Origin: Fidelibacterota bacterium
GTDB taxonomy: Bacteria > Fidelibacterota > UBA8477 > JABMPR01
Direction of reading: 5' to 3'
Assembly (NCBI GenBank): GCA_021734325.1
Contig: JAIPJF010000001.1
Coordinates: 152,232-184,842, forward strand
Length of the DNA stretch: 32,611 nt
In this document: one piece after another, positions 8,579 through 17,020 of the stretch
Layout of the letters: the number at the start of each line of letters is the position of its first letter
Position numbering within the stretch: position 1 is the stretch's first letter
Translations under genes and position numbers: made by a program
The notes under the pieces: model-generated
The model's input: only the letters and a program-made list of their open reading frames with translations
Database searches by the model: none
What the model was told of the DNA's origin: nothing

Positions 8579-8803
8579 TTAAAGATAAATTTTATAAAAA
8601 AAATCCAGATCAGCGGTATCTGCGAATATTCCCAGGACCTCGTCTTTGTATCCCTGCCCCAATGGCACATCCTGCTTAAGGTAAAGCTCACCGCTGGCAT
8701 TCTTAAAAATACCCGAGCGTCCGGTTGCCAGTGCATTACGGAGTTCAGCGTCAAAATCTTTGATGATCGATGCGATTTCTCTCATGTTCAAATTATTCTT
8801 CAT
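8579..8803 (-). CDS. Small conserved-looking hypothetical protein
   Basis: A 74-aa soluble protein that I do not recognise. It has an N-terminal amphipathic helix (IASIIKDFDAELRNALATG) and a central GEL..KQDVPLGQGYKDEVLGIFADTA segment. The ATG at 8803 has GGAAG six bases upstream and overlaps the 3' end of the preceding gene by 11 bases, implying translational coupling. It is the last gene of a three-gene cluster (9465 to 8579). The overlap, spacing and sensible composition support coding. Function unknown. Confidence 0.6.
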   Translation of the reverse strand: MKNNLNMREIASIIKDFDAELRNALATGRSGIFKNASGELYLKQDVPLGQGYKDEVLGIFADTADLDFFYKIYL

Positions 8804-9035
8804 TCGTCGCTTCCAAATCTCCAGATTTCAATAGATATTCCAAATTCGTCAGACTTTCCCGCAAGGCTTCCGTTGCTTCCAGCCAGTCTTCAGGACTGCT
8901 ACCAGGACCTGACTTTTGGGGATGCTCGATCTCAGATTTGAGTATGTCCAGATAGTTCTGGACCCTGGAGAGATTTTTAAAAATCCTCGCACCCATTTGC
9001 TGAATTGTTGGGGGCGAGGATTGATGAGATGCCAT
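8793..9035 (-). CDS. Small coiled-coil-like hypothetical protein
   Basis: An 80-aa protein of unknown function. After a polar N-terminus the sequence is helical with heptad-like leucines (IFKNLSRVQNYLDILKSEI, then WLEATEALRESLTNLEYLL), which suggests a two-helix hairpin or coiled coil. Its stop overlaps the next gene by 11 bases and it starts 19 bases after the acidic protein's stop, so the three form a likely operon. No enzymatic motif is visible. Confidence 0.6.
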   Translation of the reverse strand: MASHQSSPPTIQQMGARIFKNLSRVQNYLDILKSEIEHPQKSGPGSSPEDWLEATEALRESLTNLEYLLKSGDLEATNEE

Positions 9036-9054
9036 TAGCTAATATTTTTTTAAG

Positions 9055-9465
9055 TTAATCTTTTTTTATACGGGCTCGCATGCGTGCAATGATGTCTGAA
9101 TCTTCTGCTTCCTGTTGTTCAAAAGTCTTCTCAGGTTCTTCCCCTTCTTCCAGAGATTCCCCTTCTTCATTGACATTCTGAGCGTTTACCTCGGCAGAGA
9201 CTTCCGGTTTTTCATTGATCTTGCCTTCTTTCAGCCTCTCAATGAGTCCACTCACTTCTTCGTTAAAGCTTTCGACTGTTTTTTCAAGCCGTTTCAGCAA
9301 CTCTTCCATAAGATTTTGGCCGTAGACATTATTGATACCATCAAGAAGATCATTCAGCTGAGATTTCAGAAATTTCATTCTGCTTTCGGAATTATCAAAA
9401 TCAACCGTTTCCGGGATTTCGACAATTTCTTCAATTTCTACTGGTTCTTCTTTTTTATCCGGCAT
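9055..9465 (-). CDS. Highly acidic coiled-coil hypothetical protein
   Basis: A 136-aa protein rich in Glu. It begins with an acidic stretch (EEPVEIEEIVEIPETVDFDN), followed by a predicted helix (MKFLKSQLNDLLDGIN, then MEELLKRLEKTVESFNEEVS), an acidic disordered region and a basic tail (RMRARIKKD). The ATG has AGGAG seven bases upstream. It is first in the three-gene cluster. No cysteines, signal peptide or membrane segment are present. The helix and charge layout would fit an adaptor or scaffolding protein, but this is speculation; I do not recognise the family. Confidence 0.65.
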   Translation of the reverse strand: MPDKKEEPVEIEEIVEIPETVDFDNSESRMKFLKSQLNDLLDGINNVYGQNLMEELLKRLEKTVESFNEEVSGLIERLKEGKINEKPEVSAEVNAQNVNEEGESLEEGEEPEKTFEQQEAEDSDIIARMRARIKKD

Positions 9466-9581
9466 AATGCGCTCCTGTTACATTTTTCTTGGTAGTGACC
9501 TCAGTTAATAGTGTCTGCGACTGAGATGCTTTAAGCTAGGCAGAATTAGCTCCTCAGGCAAATATTTCATACATTTAAACA

Positions 9582-10292
9582 TCAATCTTTGGGAACTCTT
9601 CTAAGATACACACCTTCCAATTCAATATGTCCCTTTACCTGACTCAGGCTGGGTTTATTGGCAAGGAGGGAAATGTTGATTTCCGTAATGGCATCAGCAT
9701 TTTCCTGGAGGCAGAGATACATCATGGAACGAATAAGATCTTCTGCGCTGGCCTTTTCATTGCCAATTATCTTGATATACCCACTTTCTATGAAGGCACG
9801 ATTGGTTTTTGGAATATAGATTACAGGGAAATTACTGGCGCGATAAGCAGGTTTTGGTTTCCACGGCGTCACCTCGTAGTCGACAATGCTTCCCTTCACG
9901 AAAGCCGGTTCCAATTTCCGGCCTTTGGTCTTGAATTTGACCAGTGGTATTTTTAATGGGGAGGACTCAGGATTCTCTGGAGGAAAAGCAGCCAGACCGG
10001 CTGGACCAAAGGAAGCTCCTATATAATAGCAAAGCGTATCTGTATCCAGATAGGCTGCCGGAATATCACAATACCAGGTTCCCTCACTTTCATAAAAGGT
10101 TAGCTCCTGATAAATATCCTGGTCATAATGTCGGAGGAAGAGTGTCACATAGTCAGGTGTCGGCAGATAGTCCGGAGTCAACACCTCGATCTGACCAGGG
10201 ACGCCCTGGAGGAATTTTTCCGGTGGATTGTGATATAACTCGAAACCACAAAGACTTGAGATTAACGGGATCACAATGAATAACAAACGCAT
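9582..10292 (-). CDS. Exported protein of unknown function
   Basis: I place the start at ATG 10292, one base after the upstream stop (TAG-A-ATG), giving 236 aa with a direct signal peptide (MRLLFIVIPLISSLCG). A longer frame from 10358 would bury the signal sequence. The mature part begins with a beta-rich domain (IEVLTPDYLPTPDYVTLFLR, TFYESEGTWYCDIPAAYLD) that looks like an extracellular sandwich. The C-terminal ~60 residues (SAEDLIRSMMYLCLQENADAI, then VKGHIELEGVYLRR) resemble small envelope domains in which a helix ending in NADAI precedes beta strands. The family is not recognised. It is translationally coupled to the exported protein before it. Confidence 0.7.
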   Translation of the reverse strand: MRLLFIVIPLISSLCGFELYHNPPEKFLQGVPGQIEVLTPDYLPTPDYVTLFLRHYDQDIYQELTFYESEGTWYCDIPAAYLDTDTLCYYIGASFGPAGLAAFPPENPESSPLKIPLVKFKTKGRKLEPAFVKGSIVDYEVTPWKPKPAYRASNFPVIYIPKTNRAFIESGYIKIIGNEKASAEDLIRSMMYLCLQENADAITEINISLLANKPSLSQVKGHIELEGVYLRRVPKD

Positions 10293-10293
10293 T

Positions 10294-10896
10294 CTAAGAA
10301 TCACTAAATTGAATTCCCGCATTTGACAGAAACTGATAGAGCTGAAAATTATAATCATCTACGCGTCTTTTGATCTCTGAGGGACTTACCAGTGTGTTGA
10401 TATAGTATTGTTCGCGCAGGGCCATGATTTCCAGCTGTCGGCTTTCAATTAGGCGAAATCCTGCCACAGTCAAGGCGACATATCCGGGGATTTGATAGAG
10501 CCAGCCTTTATCCCAGATAATTCCCAGGTAGGTGGCCCCTGTTAAGCCACTTACCAGAGCGAAGACACGACGCGATCGGTATTCTCGAGAGTAGTTTGAT
10601 TCATTCTCAAGATGGATCTCATACTCACCGAGCTTCGTCCCAAGGCCAACTATTTCCAGAGCCTCTTTAAATTGGAGCGCTTCACCCCCGCGGAACATCG
10701 CCCAGCTTGAATCAGAGAATATCTCCAGTTTAAGACTATTCTTCTGAAATGCCTCAGGCACTTTTAGGCGTAACAATTGACTATCGAATTGTGGAATCAT
10801 CTGGGTGCTATCACTTTGAGCGTGACTTACCTTTGTGAGAAAGACAAAAGACAGCACGAGTATCAGATATAATTTTCCAGGTTTAAATTTGAGCAT
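10294..10896 (-). CDS. Exported membrane-associated protein of unknown function
   Basis: A 200-aa protein with an N-terminal signal sequence (KLYLILVLSFVFLTKVSHAQ, likely cleaved after HAQ). One or two hydrophobic segments lie near 108-150 (ALVSGLTGATYLGIIW, then IPGYVALTVAGF). The stretch before them is basic (YSREYRSRRVF), and the C-terminus has a helical region (EIKRRVDDYNFQLYQFL). The arrangement suggests an envelope protein with a short membrane hairpin. It forms a coupled pair with the downstream gene. I do not recognise the family. Confidence 0.7.
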   Translation of the reverse strand: MLKFKPGKLYLILVLSFVFLTKVSHAQSDSTQMIPQFDSQLLRLKVPEAFQKNSLKLEIFSDSSWAMFRGGEALQFKEALEIVGLGTKLGEYEIHLENESNYSREYRSRRVFALVSGLTGATYLGIIWDKGWLYQIPGYVALTVAGFRLIESRQLEIMALREQYYINTLVSPSEIKRRVDDYNFQLYQFLSNAGIQFSDS

Positions 10897-11083
10897 GATG
10901 GTATGAATTTAGTCATTTTCCGACCTGCTGTTAAGGGTTTTGTTCAGTGATTGATGGGGTTCGAGGGCCGCTCGTGTTTAAAAATGAGACCAGCTTTACT
11001 AAATTTTTTCTCCCCTTCTCAGACATTTATTTTACCTTGGGACTAACCGCAAAGAATATTGGCAAGACATAGGATAATTTGAG

Positions 11084-12523
11084 ATGGATTCAGTGACGAT
11101 TGCATTTGGTATTTACTTACTGCTCATTTTAGGTGTGGGTTTTTACACTGCCCGCCTGACACGCTCCATGAACGATTTTGCCCTGGGTGGAAATCGACTC
11201 GGCCCCTGGGTCATTGCTTTTTCTGAACGCGCTTCCGGCGAATCTGCCTGGATCATACTGGGCTTACCCGGTGCGGCGCTTATGGCCGGGATGTTGGAAT
11301 TGTGGACCGTCCTGGGTTGTGTCTCCGGCATCATTTTCTCCTGGTATATTATCGCCGAACGACTGAGAAAGGCCACCGAGGAACATCAGGCTTTGACCCT
11401 GCCGGAGCTGTTTGCAAAGCGCTTTGACGATGATAAGGGAACCATCAGGATCCTCTCCTCCCTCATCATCACTTTCTTTTTCACCTTTTATGTAGCTGCC
11501 CAGTTCTCAGGAGCGGGAAAAGTTCTGAATGTAACCTTCGGTATCACTCAGATGCAGGGCATGCTGCTGGGAGCGGTCATTATCGTTTCCTATACGCTTA
11601 TGGGTGGTTTCCTGGCTGTTGCCTGGACCGATCTGATACAGGGTATCATTATGATCGGGACCCTGGTCATTTTGCCCCTGGTAGCAATGATTGAGATCAA
11701 TTCACTCCCAGCTGTATCCTTCACCCTTGATCCAGGGACTCTTTTTGTAGGGAACACGGGAATTGCCGCTTTTGCTGCTGCTATTGGCGGCTTGAGCTGG
11801 GGTTTGGGATACATGGGTCAGCCCCACCTCATCACACGCTATATGGCAATCGACAAAGTGGAAAATATTAAGATCGGTCGCCGGATCGCCATTTCCTGGG
11901 CTATCCCAGCATTCTTTGGCAGCATGTTCATTGGTCTCACAGGATATTATTTACTCAATGCCGGTATGTTGAGTTTTGAGGGCAATCTGCTTGGATCTGC
12001 TTCAGCTTTATCCGACCCGGAAAAGATAATGCCCATCATGGCGCAGAACCTTCTGCCAGCATGGATTGCCGGTATTTTTATTTCCGGGGCCATTGCTGCC
12101 ATGATGTCAACTGCCGACAGCCAGTTGCTGGTTTCAACAACTGTATTGACTGAAGATCTGATCGGAAATTATTTCCACTCATTCAAGAACCGTTTTGATC
12201 TCCTATTCATTGGCCGCATGCTGACTGTCGTCATCGGACTGGTCGCTTTTTATCTTGCCTGGGGATCAGAACAACTGGTATTTGAGATGGTAAGCTATGC
12301 CTGGGGTGGTCTGGGAGCTTCGTTTGGACCAGCATTACTGCTCACCCTGTGGTGGAAAAAGGTGAGTAAAGTTGGTGTAATCTCTGGAATGGTTGCAGGA
12401 ACCTTTTTTACTGTAGTGGATCTATTTGGAGTCTGGGTAACTGCCCGCCTGTCGGCATTTGTGATCGCCTTTCTGATCGTCGTGATCTTTTCCTATTGGA
12501 AACCCGATGTTGACCAGGCATAA
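11084..12523 (+). CDS. putP: Sodium/solute symporter, PutP (sodium/proline) type
   Basis: A 479-aa inner-membrane transporter of the SSS family with about 13 hydrophobic segments. Similarity to E. coli PutP is visible along the whole length: ASGESAWIILGLPGA (PutP ASDMSGWLLMGLPGA), TLPELFAKRFDD, FFFTFYVAAQFSGAGK, GGFLAVAWTDLIQG, GWGLGYMGQPH-type LSWGLGYMGQPH, IAAMMSTADSQLLVSTTVLTEDL (sodium-site Ser/Thr region) and VSYAWGGLGASFGP. It should import proline with sodium, matching the P5C dehydrogenase gene at 6843, which is not in the same operon. A weak AGGA precedes the ATG. Substrate assignment rests on this overall similarity. Confidence 0.9.
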   Translation: MDSVTIAFGIYLLLILGVGFYTARLTRSMNDFALGGNRLGPWVIAFSERASGESAWIILGLPGAALMAGMLELWTVLGCVSGIIFSWYIIAERLRKATEEHQALTLPELFAKRFDDDKGTIRILSSLIITFFFTFYVAAQFSGAGKVLNVTFGITQMQGMLLGAVIIVSYTLMGGFLAVAWTDLIQGIIMIGTLVILPLVAMIEINSLPAVSFTLDPGTLFVGNTGIAAFAAAIGGLSWGLGYMGQPHLITRYMAIDKVENIKIGRRIAISWAIPAFFGSMFIGLTGYYLLNAGMLSFEGNLLGSASALSDPEKIMPIMAQNLLPAWIAGIFISGAIAAMMSTADSQLLVSTTVLTEDLIGNYFHSFKNRFDLLFIGRMLTVVIGLVAFYLAWGSEQLVFEMVSYAWGGLGASFGPALLLTLWWKKVSKVGVISGMVAGTFFTVVDLFGVWVTARLSAFVIAFLIVVIFSYWKPDVDQA

Positions 12524-12589
12524 ATCCAGCAAGTGACCCTCTCCTAAAAGATAAGGCACTGAAATCGAAGGGTGAGCTTGGTCACTTAC

Positions 12590-13798
12590 CTATGTTCTCA
12601 CTCTGGGATGATAAAGGAGCAGCCCGACTGCCGAAAGAGTCGCAAATGATGCGCCGGCAATAAATGTTGCTGAGGCTCCGAATGAGTTCCACATTACCCC
12701 TGCTATGATACTTGCCAACAATAGTGCTACGCCATTTACCATATTAAAAACCCCAAAAGCCGTACCTCGGAGTTCTGAGGGGGCAGTATCGGCAACAAGT
12801 TTCGAGAGCAATCCCTGGGTGAAAGCCATATGCAGGCCCCATAATGCCGCACCAATGAATACAATCCACGGTTGTGCAGCTATCGCCAACAGGACATCAG
12901 CAGCGACAAGAATCCAAAGACCTAACAGTAAAAGTGTTCGCGCTGGTAGCCGGTCTGCCGCTGCACCTGCTGGATACGCAAAAATGGAATAGACAATATT
13001 CATGACAATCATGATTGCCGGTACATAAGCGATGGCAAGGCCGGCATCCTGGGCACGGAGAATCAGAAATGCTTCGCTGAAACGAGCGAGTGTAAAAACA
13101 GCCCCGAGGGTAACGACAAACCAGTATTGTACAGGTAGGCGTTTGGCATCATTCAATCCCAAATGATTTATGTGACCAGCGCTATTTTTTTTGAGGGATT
13201 CAGGTTCGCGTAGTGCAACGATCAGCACTAGCACCGCCAGGAATCCTGGCACGACAGCTATCCAAAACACGGATTCGATGTCGTTTGCGAACCAAATCAT
13301 GAATACAACTGCGAGCAGCGGTCCAAAAAATGCCCCAACCGAATCCAACGATTGGTGTAAACCGTAGGCAGCTCCTCGAAGCTTCGGCGGGACGATATCG
13401 GCGACCAGGGCATCACGCGGTGCACCACGAATCCCCTTCCCGATGCGATCGACAAAGCGTGCTCCAAATACCCATTCTATGGTAGTTGCGAGAGGAAACA
13501 CAAGCTTGCTTAATGCACCCAGTGCATACCCAAGTACAGCGAGCAATTTGCGTTTCCCAAAGTAGTCACTGATGGCGCCTGAAAACATCTTTGTGATTGC
13601 AGCAGCACCCTCGGCTAGACCTTCGATAACTCCAAGTGTGACCATGGATGCACCGAGGACAGTGGTCATGAATATTGGCAGCAGGCTGTGAACCAGCTCG
13701 GAGGATATATCCATGAACATCGAGACAAATCCAAGCACCCAAATGCCACCTGGTAATTTCCGGTCAATTTTCTTCTTCTGTACCTGGAGTATGGACAT
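12590..13798 (-). CDS. Major facilitator superfamily transporter
   Basis: About 402 aa and 12 membrane segments. The MFS A-loop signature appears as GAISDYFGKRK after helix 2, and a second-half equivalent as GAAADRLPAR. The segment ARFVDRIGKGIRGAPRDALVADI is characteristic of a drug- or metabolite-efflux subgroup whose substrate is undefined. I prefer ATG 13798 (protein begins MSILQVQ) because homologous N-termini are short before FMDISSELVHSLLP; a GTG at 13828 is possible. Neither has a good ribosome binding site. By eye the gene is richer in G+C than its neighbours. It converges on putP with 66 bases between stops. Confidence 0.9.
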   Translation of the reverse strand: MSILQVQKKKIDRKLPGGIWVLGFVSMFMDISSELVHSLLPIFMTTVLGASMVTLGVIEGLAEGAAAITKMFSGAISDYFGKRKLLAVLGYALGALSKLVFPLATTIEWVFGARFVDRIGKGIRGAPRDALVADIVPPKLRGAAYGLHQSLDSVGAFFGPLLAVVFMIWFANDIESVFWIAVVPGFLAVLVLIVALREPESLKKNSAGHINHLGLNDAKRLPVQYWFVVTLGAVFTLARFSEAFLILRAQDAGLAIAYVPAIMIVMNIVYSIFAYPAGAAADRLPARTLLLLGLWILVAADVLLAIAAQPWIVFIGAALWGLHMAFTQGLLSKLVADTAPSELRGTAFGVFNMVNGVALLLASIIAGVMWNSFGASATFIAGASFATLSAVGLLLYHPRVRT

Positions 13799-14056
13799 GA
13801 CTAATCTTTTTTCAGAAACCCAATGCACTACAATTGGTCCTCAACACCAGTGTCGGGTTGACTTTTAACACAATGCCTTGGTTAGGTAAATTTCTGGTTT
13901 GCGTTTGATTCTAGGGTAAATCTCTAAATATTTTGTGGTTGACAAATGAGTTCATAACGATCCCGCTCCTAAAATATAATTCTATCAACTCCCTTACGGT
14001 TTAGTCTCGATAAGCTTGTCGGTGTCAGCGTGCCCATCGCAGCCAGACCATAGCCG
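13799..14056. other. Spacer between the MFS gene and a small hypothetical gene
   Basis: About 258 bases with no credible coding frame. It should contain the MFS promoter on the minus strand. A TTGACA occurs near 13940 on the plus strand, but no TATAAT lies at a usable distance. The sequence character changes near 13990, where it becomes richer in G+C. No repeat or RNA was recognised. Confidence 0.35.
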
Positions 14057-14449
14057 TCACTGAACGGAGTCTGTACGTTGCACACTTTCAATTTCCTTTT
14101 CTGATCTTACTACGGTAACCTTGTGGTTTGGATTTGCTTGTTCGTGGAACGTTTGCAACATTCTGCCAATTCCATATGCTAAATCTGTTTCACAAACAAA
14201 CACTGTTTTAATGATTTTCTGAATTTCTTTAAGTGATTGATAACTTTTTGGAATCTCTTTGCTTTCCGAAAATGAAATTTTAAAGTCGGTCACATTTTTG
14301 AAGTAGACAATTTCAATTGCGCCAGGTTTTATTTTGCTATCGTTTTGCAAGCGATCAAAATACTCCAGCGTTTTTGGCAGATCCAATACACCCTTTGGAA
14401 AAGTTTCAATATTTAGTCCATCTTGCGAGACAGTGTATTCGATTTCCAT
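14057..14449 (-). CDS. Small hypothetical protein, possibly SpoIIAA/STAS-like
   Basis: A 130-aa soluble protein without signal peptide. The alternating strand and helix pattern (EIEYTVSQDGLNIETFPKGVLD, TLEYFDRLQNDSKIKPGAIEIVYF, TVFVCETDLAYGIGRMLQTFHE) recalls SpoIIAA-like/STAS proteins, but no phosphorylatable DSxG motif is visible, so I make no firm claim. It is richer in A+T than the MFS gene beside it. The ATG is preceded only by a weak GAAAAG. It is bounded on both sides by ~230-base spacers without recognised features and appears monocistronic. Confidence 0.65.
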   Translation of the reverse strand: MEIEYTVSQDGLNIETFPKGVLDLPKTLEYFDRLQNDSKIKPGAIEIVYFKNVTDFKISFSESKEIPKSYQSLKEIQKIIKTVFVCETDLAYGIGRMLQTFHEQANPNHKVTVVRSEKEIESVQRTDSVQ

Positions 14450-14678
14450 ATTATCTTTTCTTTCTGAATAATTAATTATTCCTGGGGGTACAACTATTAT
14501 CCCACCGCTCGCATAGGATTCTTAAGATACACCCTTTATCAATGGATACATATTTTAGGTACTCCCATAATCCAGTGAAACTAATGAACTAATGCAGTAT
14601 GTTCACTTATTCAGGGGACGTATTCTGACCACCACATTTCCCCCTATTACCGCAACTTTTTACTGAATCTTGAAAACT

Positions 14679-15542
14679 TTATTCAAAAATGATCGTGCGT
14701 TTGCCTTTTACCAGAACCCGGTGCTCAAAATGTAACTGCAAGGCGCGGGCCAAGACAACCCGCTCCAGATCCCGTCCCTTGCGGATCACATCCTTCAAGG
14801 TGTCCTTGTGTGAAATTCGGATCACATTCTGTTCAATGATGGGTCCCTCATCCAGATCGGCCGTAACATAATGGCTGGTGGCTCCAACGATTTTTACTCC
14901 CCTCTGAAAGGCCTGTTTATAGGGATTGCTACCAATAAATGCTGGTAAGAATGAGTGGTGGATATTGATGATCTTATCAGGATATTTGTTCACAATATTC
15001 GCTGAAAGCACTTGCATATATCTGGCCAAGACAATGGTGTCGACCTGATGTTCAGCCAGCAATTCCAGTTCCTTTTGCTCCTGGACCGCTTTATTGTGCT
15101 TATCAACAGGAATGTGATAGAAAGGAATGTCATACTGGTCTGACAGCGGTTTCAGATCTGCGTGGTTGGATATGATCAGCGGTATATCAATGCAATATTC
15201 ACCCATTTTGTTGCGCCAGAGGAGATCCAGCAAACAATGGTCATATTTAGAGACAAAGATGGCAACCCGGGTCCTCTCCTCCAGAAATTTGATGTCCCAA
15301 GTGGCGTGGAAGGCTTCGGCAATGGTTGCAAAGGTGATCTTTAGATCCGAAGCGGGAATGGAGAAGTGGTCCATATCCCAGGCTACACGAATTGAAAAGA
15401 CCCCCTCCTCACGGTCTACATGCTCAAATAGATCAATAATATTGCCATAATGCTCGGAGATAAAATGAGATATCCGGGATACAAGGCCAACCCGGTCAGG
15501 ACAGGAGAGCAGTAAAATAGCCGTTAATTTCTGCTTGGACAT
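14679..15542 (-). CDS. purU: Formyltetrahydrofolate deformylase
   Basis: It hydrolyses 10-formyltetrahydrofolate to tetrahydrofolate and formate, balancing one-carbon pools and supplying formate. The 287-aa protein has the normal two-domain layout: an N-terminal ACT domain (AILLLSCPDRVGLVSRISHF, to ~85) and a C-terminal formyltransferase-fold catalytic domain with INIHHSFLPAF (His195/196), GVKIVGATSHYVT and LDEGPIIEQ (Asp231). It begins 15 bases after the CsgG-like gene stop on the same strand, with AGGGGA upstream, so the two are probably co-transcribed although no functional link is known. Confidence 0.95.
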   Translation of the reverse strand: MSKQKLTAILLLSCPDRVGLVSRISHFISEHYGNIIDLFEHVDREEGVFSIRVAWDMDHFSIPASDLKITFATIAEAFHATWDIKFLEERTRVAIFVSKYDHCLLDLLWRNKMGEYCIDIPLIISNHADLKPLSDQYDIPFYHIPVDKHNKAVQEQKELELLAEHQVDTIVLARYMQVLSANIVNKYPDKIINIHHSFLPAFIGSNPYKQAFQRGVKIVGATSHYVTADLDEGPIIEQNVIRISHKDTLKDVIRKGRDLERVVLARALQLHFEHRVLVKGKRTIIFE

Positions 15543-15557
15543 GAAATTGAAATTCCC

Positions 15558-16838
15558 CTAACGGGCATATATTTTTAATGTTGCGGTCAGTGAATTGGCC
15601 AGATCCGATGCAGCCCGATTGACCATCTCATCTGCGACTGGCGCGATAGTCTCCCCCTGCGCAGCCAGTTTTTTGCTGGTCCGGCTCAAAGCACGTTCAT
15701 CACCCCTGAAGGTGATCCACTTCGCTTCGAAATCTGATTGTCCCTTAAATGATTCACTACGGATTAATTTTGATGTCCGGACATCAACGATCTTGTATGA
15801 ACCTCTGATCTCGGCTTTGGTTGTCCGGGTGTATTCCCGAATCCTTGCTTCTACATCACCATATATTTTGCGGGTCTTTGTTTTGCCATCTTTATCTTCA
15901 TACTTCTCAGTCTTAATGACCACCCGGGCACTCTCCCTGTAATCCCGGTGGATAGTCTGGACCGGTGTATAGATGATCTGCGTTATTTTACCAGTCATGA
16001 TTTCATGAACGCCCAGAATTTCCCCAACCTCTACAGCCGTTGCCTCATTTACGAGACCAGAGAGCGCAAGTTTCTGTTCGGCAATGACACGATCAAGTTC
16101 ATCCCGACTGATAAGTTCAAGAAATTCAGTAGCAGAAGGATCGCTGATGATGGCGCTAACCATCTGATCCAGCACAAACTCAGCTGTCGCACCAAATCGT
16201 TCAGTTTTGGCACTCATATCTTCAAAGGGAAAGACGGCGATGCGTTTGATCCCCGCCTTGCGACTGGAATCATATCTGGCATCAGCATCCCGGTAATCAG
16301 GAACAAAGCTGAGTGCTTTTTTGAATTGCTTGGCTGCCGCTTTCTGTTCATCCCTGGAGGCGGATTGTGAAAGCCTGTTGCCTTCAGCATAATGGGATTC
16401 CGCCGCCATCTCCCGGGCTTCGTTCAGCTCATTGGAATAGTCGATAATTTTGAACTCCAGCATGACTGCTGTCTTGGGATGGCGAATGGGTGGCAAAACT
16501 TTAACCGCATCATGTAAGTTGACCAGGCTTTGATATTCTCTGACCAGGATATCATATTTGAATTTTGAATTCTCTGCCTTTATCTCTTCGATACGCTTAT
16601 CATGGGTCCGATTTGCCATCAGAAAGGCATCGGCCAGAAGGATTTGACTTTTTTCGTAATCCTGCCTTATCTGAAGGCTCCTGGCAAGCATAAACACCGC
16701 CGTATCATATTCAGCACGCCCATAGGCCTCTCTGGCGTTGCGCTCTAATTTTGCATATTCGCTAAAAAAAGTACATGCGTTTATACTCAGAAGTAAGATC
16801 GTAAGACCAACAGCAATTATTGTATGTCTTTTACCCAT
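15558..16838 (-). CDS. CsgG/TolB-N-like lipoprotein with N-terminal TPR-like region
   Basis: A 426-aa envelope protein. The signal peptide ends in a slightly unusual lipobox (SINAC, Cys22). Residues ~30-80 resemble TPR helices (NAREAYGRAEYDTAVFMLARSLQ). From ~195 comes a CsgG-type domain: IKRIAVFPFEDMSAKTERFGA, LISRDELDRVIAEQKL and VGEILGVHEIMTGKITQI. In CsgG this domain forms the curli export channel; in many relatives its role is unknown. The insert IKTEKYEDKDGKTKTRKIYG is basic and charged. No curli genes (CsgA, B, E, F) are nearby, so a curli role is not supported. AGGGG lies eight bases before the ATG. It probably forms an operon with purU. Confidence 0.85.
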   Translation of the reverse strand: MGKRHTIIAVGLTILLLSINACTFFSEYAKLERNAREAYGRAEYDTAVFMLARSLQIRQDYEKSQILLADAFLMANRTHDKRIEEIKAENSKFKYDILVREYQSLVNLHDAVKVLPPIRHPKTAVMLEFKIIDYSNELNEAREMAAESHYAEGNRLSQSASRDEQKAAAKQFKKALSFVPDYRDADARYDSSRKAGIKRIAVFPFEDMSAKTERFGATAEFVLDQMVSAIISDPSATEFLELISRDELDRVIAEQKLALSGLVNEATAVEVGEILGVHEIMTGKITQIIYTPVQTIHRDYRESARVVIKTEKYEDKDGKTKTRKIYGDVEARIREYTRTTKAEIRGSYKIVDVRTSKLIRSESFKGQSDFEAKWITFRGDERALSRTSKKLAAQGETIAPVADEMVNRAASDLANSLTATLKIYAR

Positions 16839-17020
16839 TCATTTGCCCCTGTCTATCTGGTTCTCCCTGGTGGCTTCAATTCTCATCCTAAATTAGCGCT
16901 CTCCTCTTTTTCATCAAGACATGAAAACAATTCCAGGCAATTATTTGAATTATTCCATGATAATAACAATTTAAAATATTGACAAATGCATAATTGATTA
17001 CTATTTTTATCACGTATTTT

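Noticed and set aside
8551..8754. 67-aa open frame on the minus strand
   Set aside because: It is an out-of-frame shadow of the 74-aa gene at 8579-8803, which has the ribosome binding site and operon position.
12531..12587. AAGTGACC ... GGTCACTT inverted repeat between convergent putP and MFS genes
   Set aside because: The 8-bp stem encloses a 41-base loop and has no T-run, so it is not a convincing terminator.
13850..13900. GTTAGGT resembles an integron attC core (GTTRRRY)
   Set aside because: No matching RYYYAAC partner, no attC symmetry and no integrase were found.
14600..14640. GGGGACGTATTCTGACC partly resembles the 17021-17093 element
   Set aside because: Only short pieces match and the inverted-repeat arms are absent.
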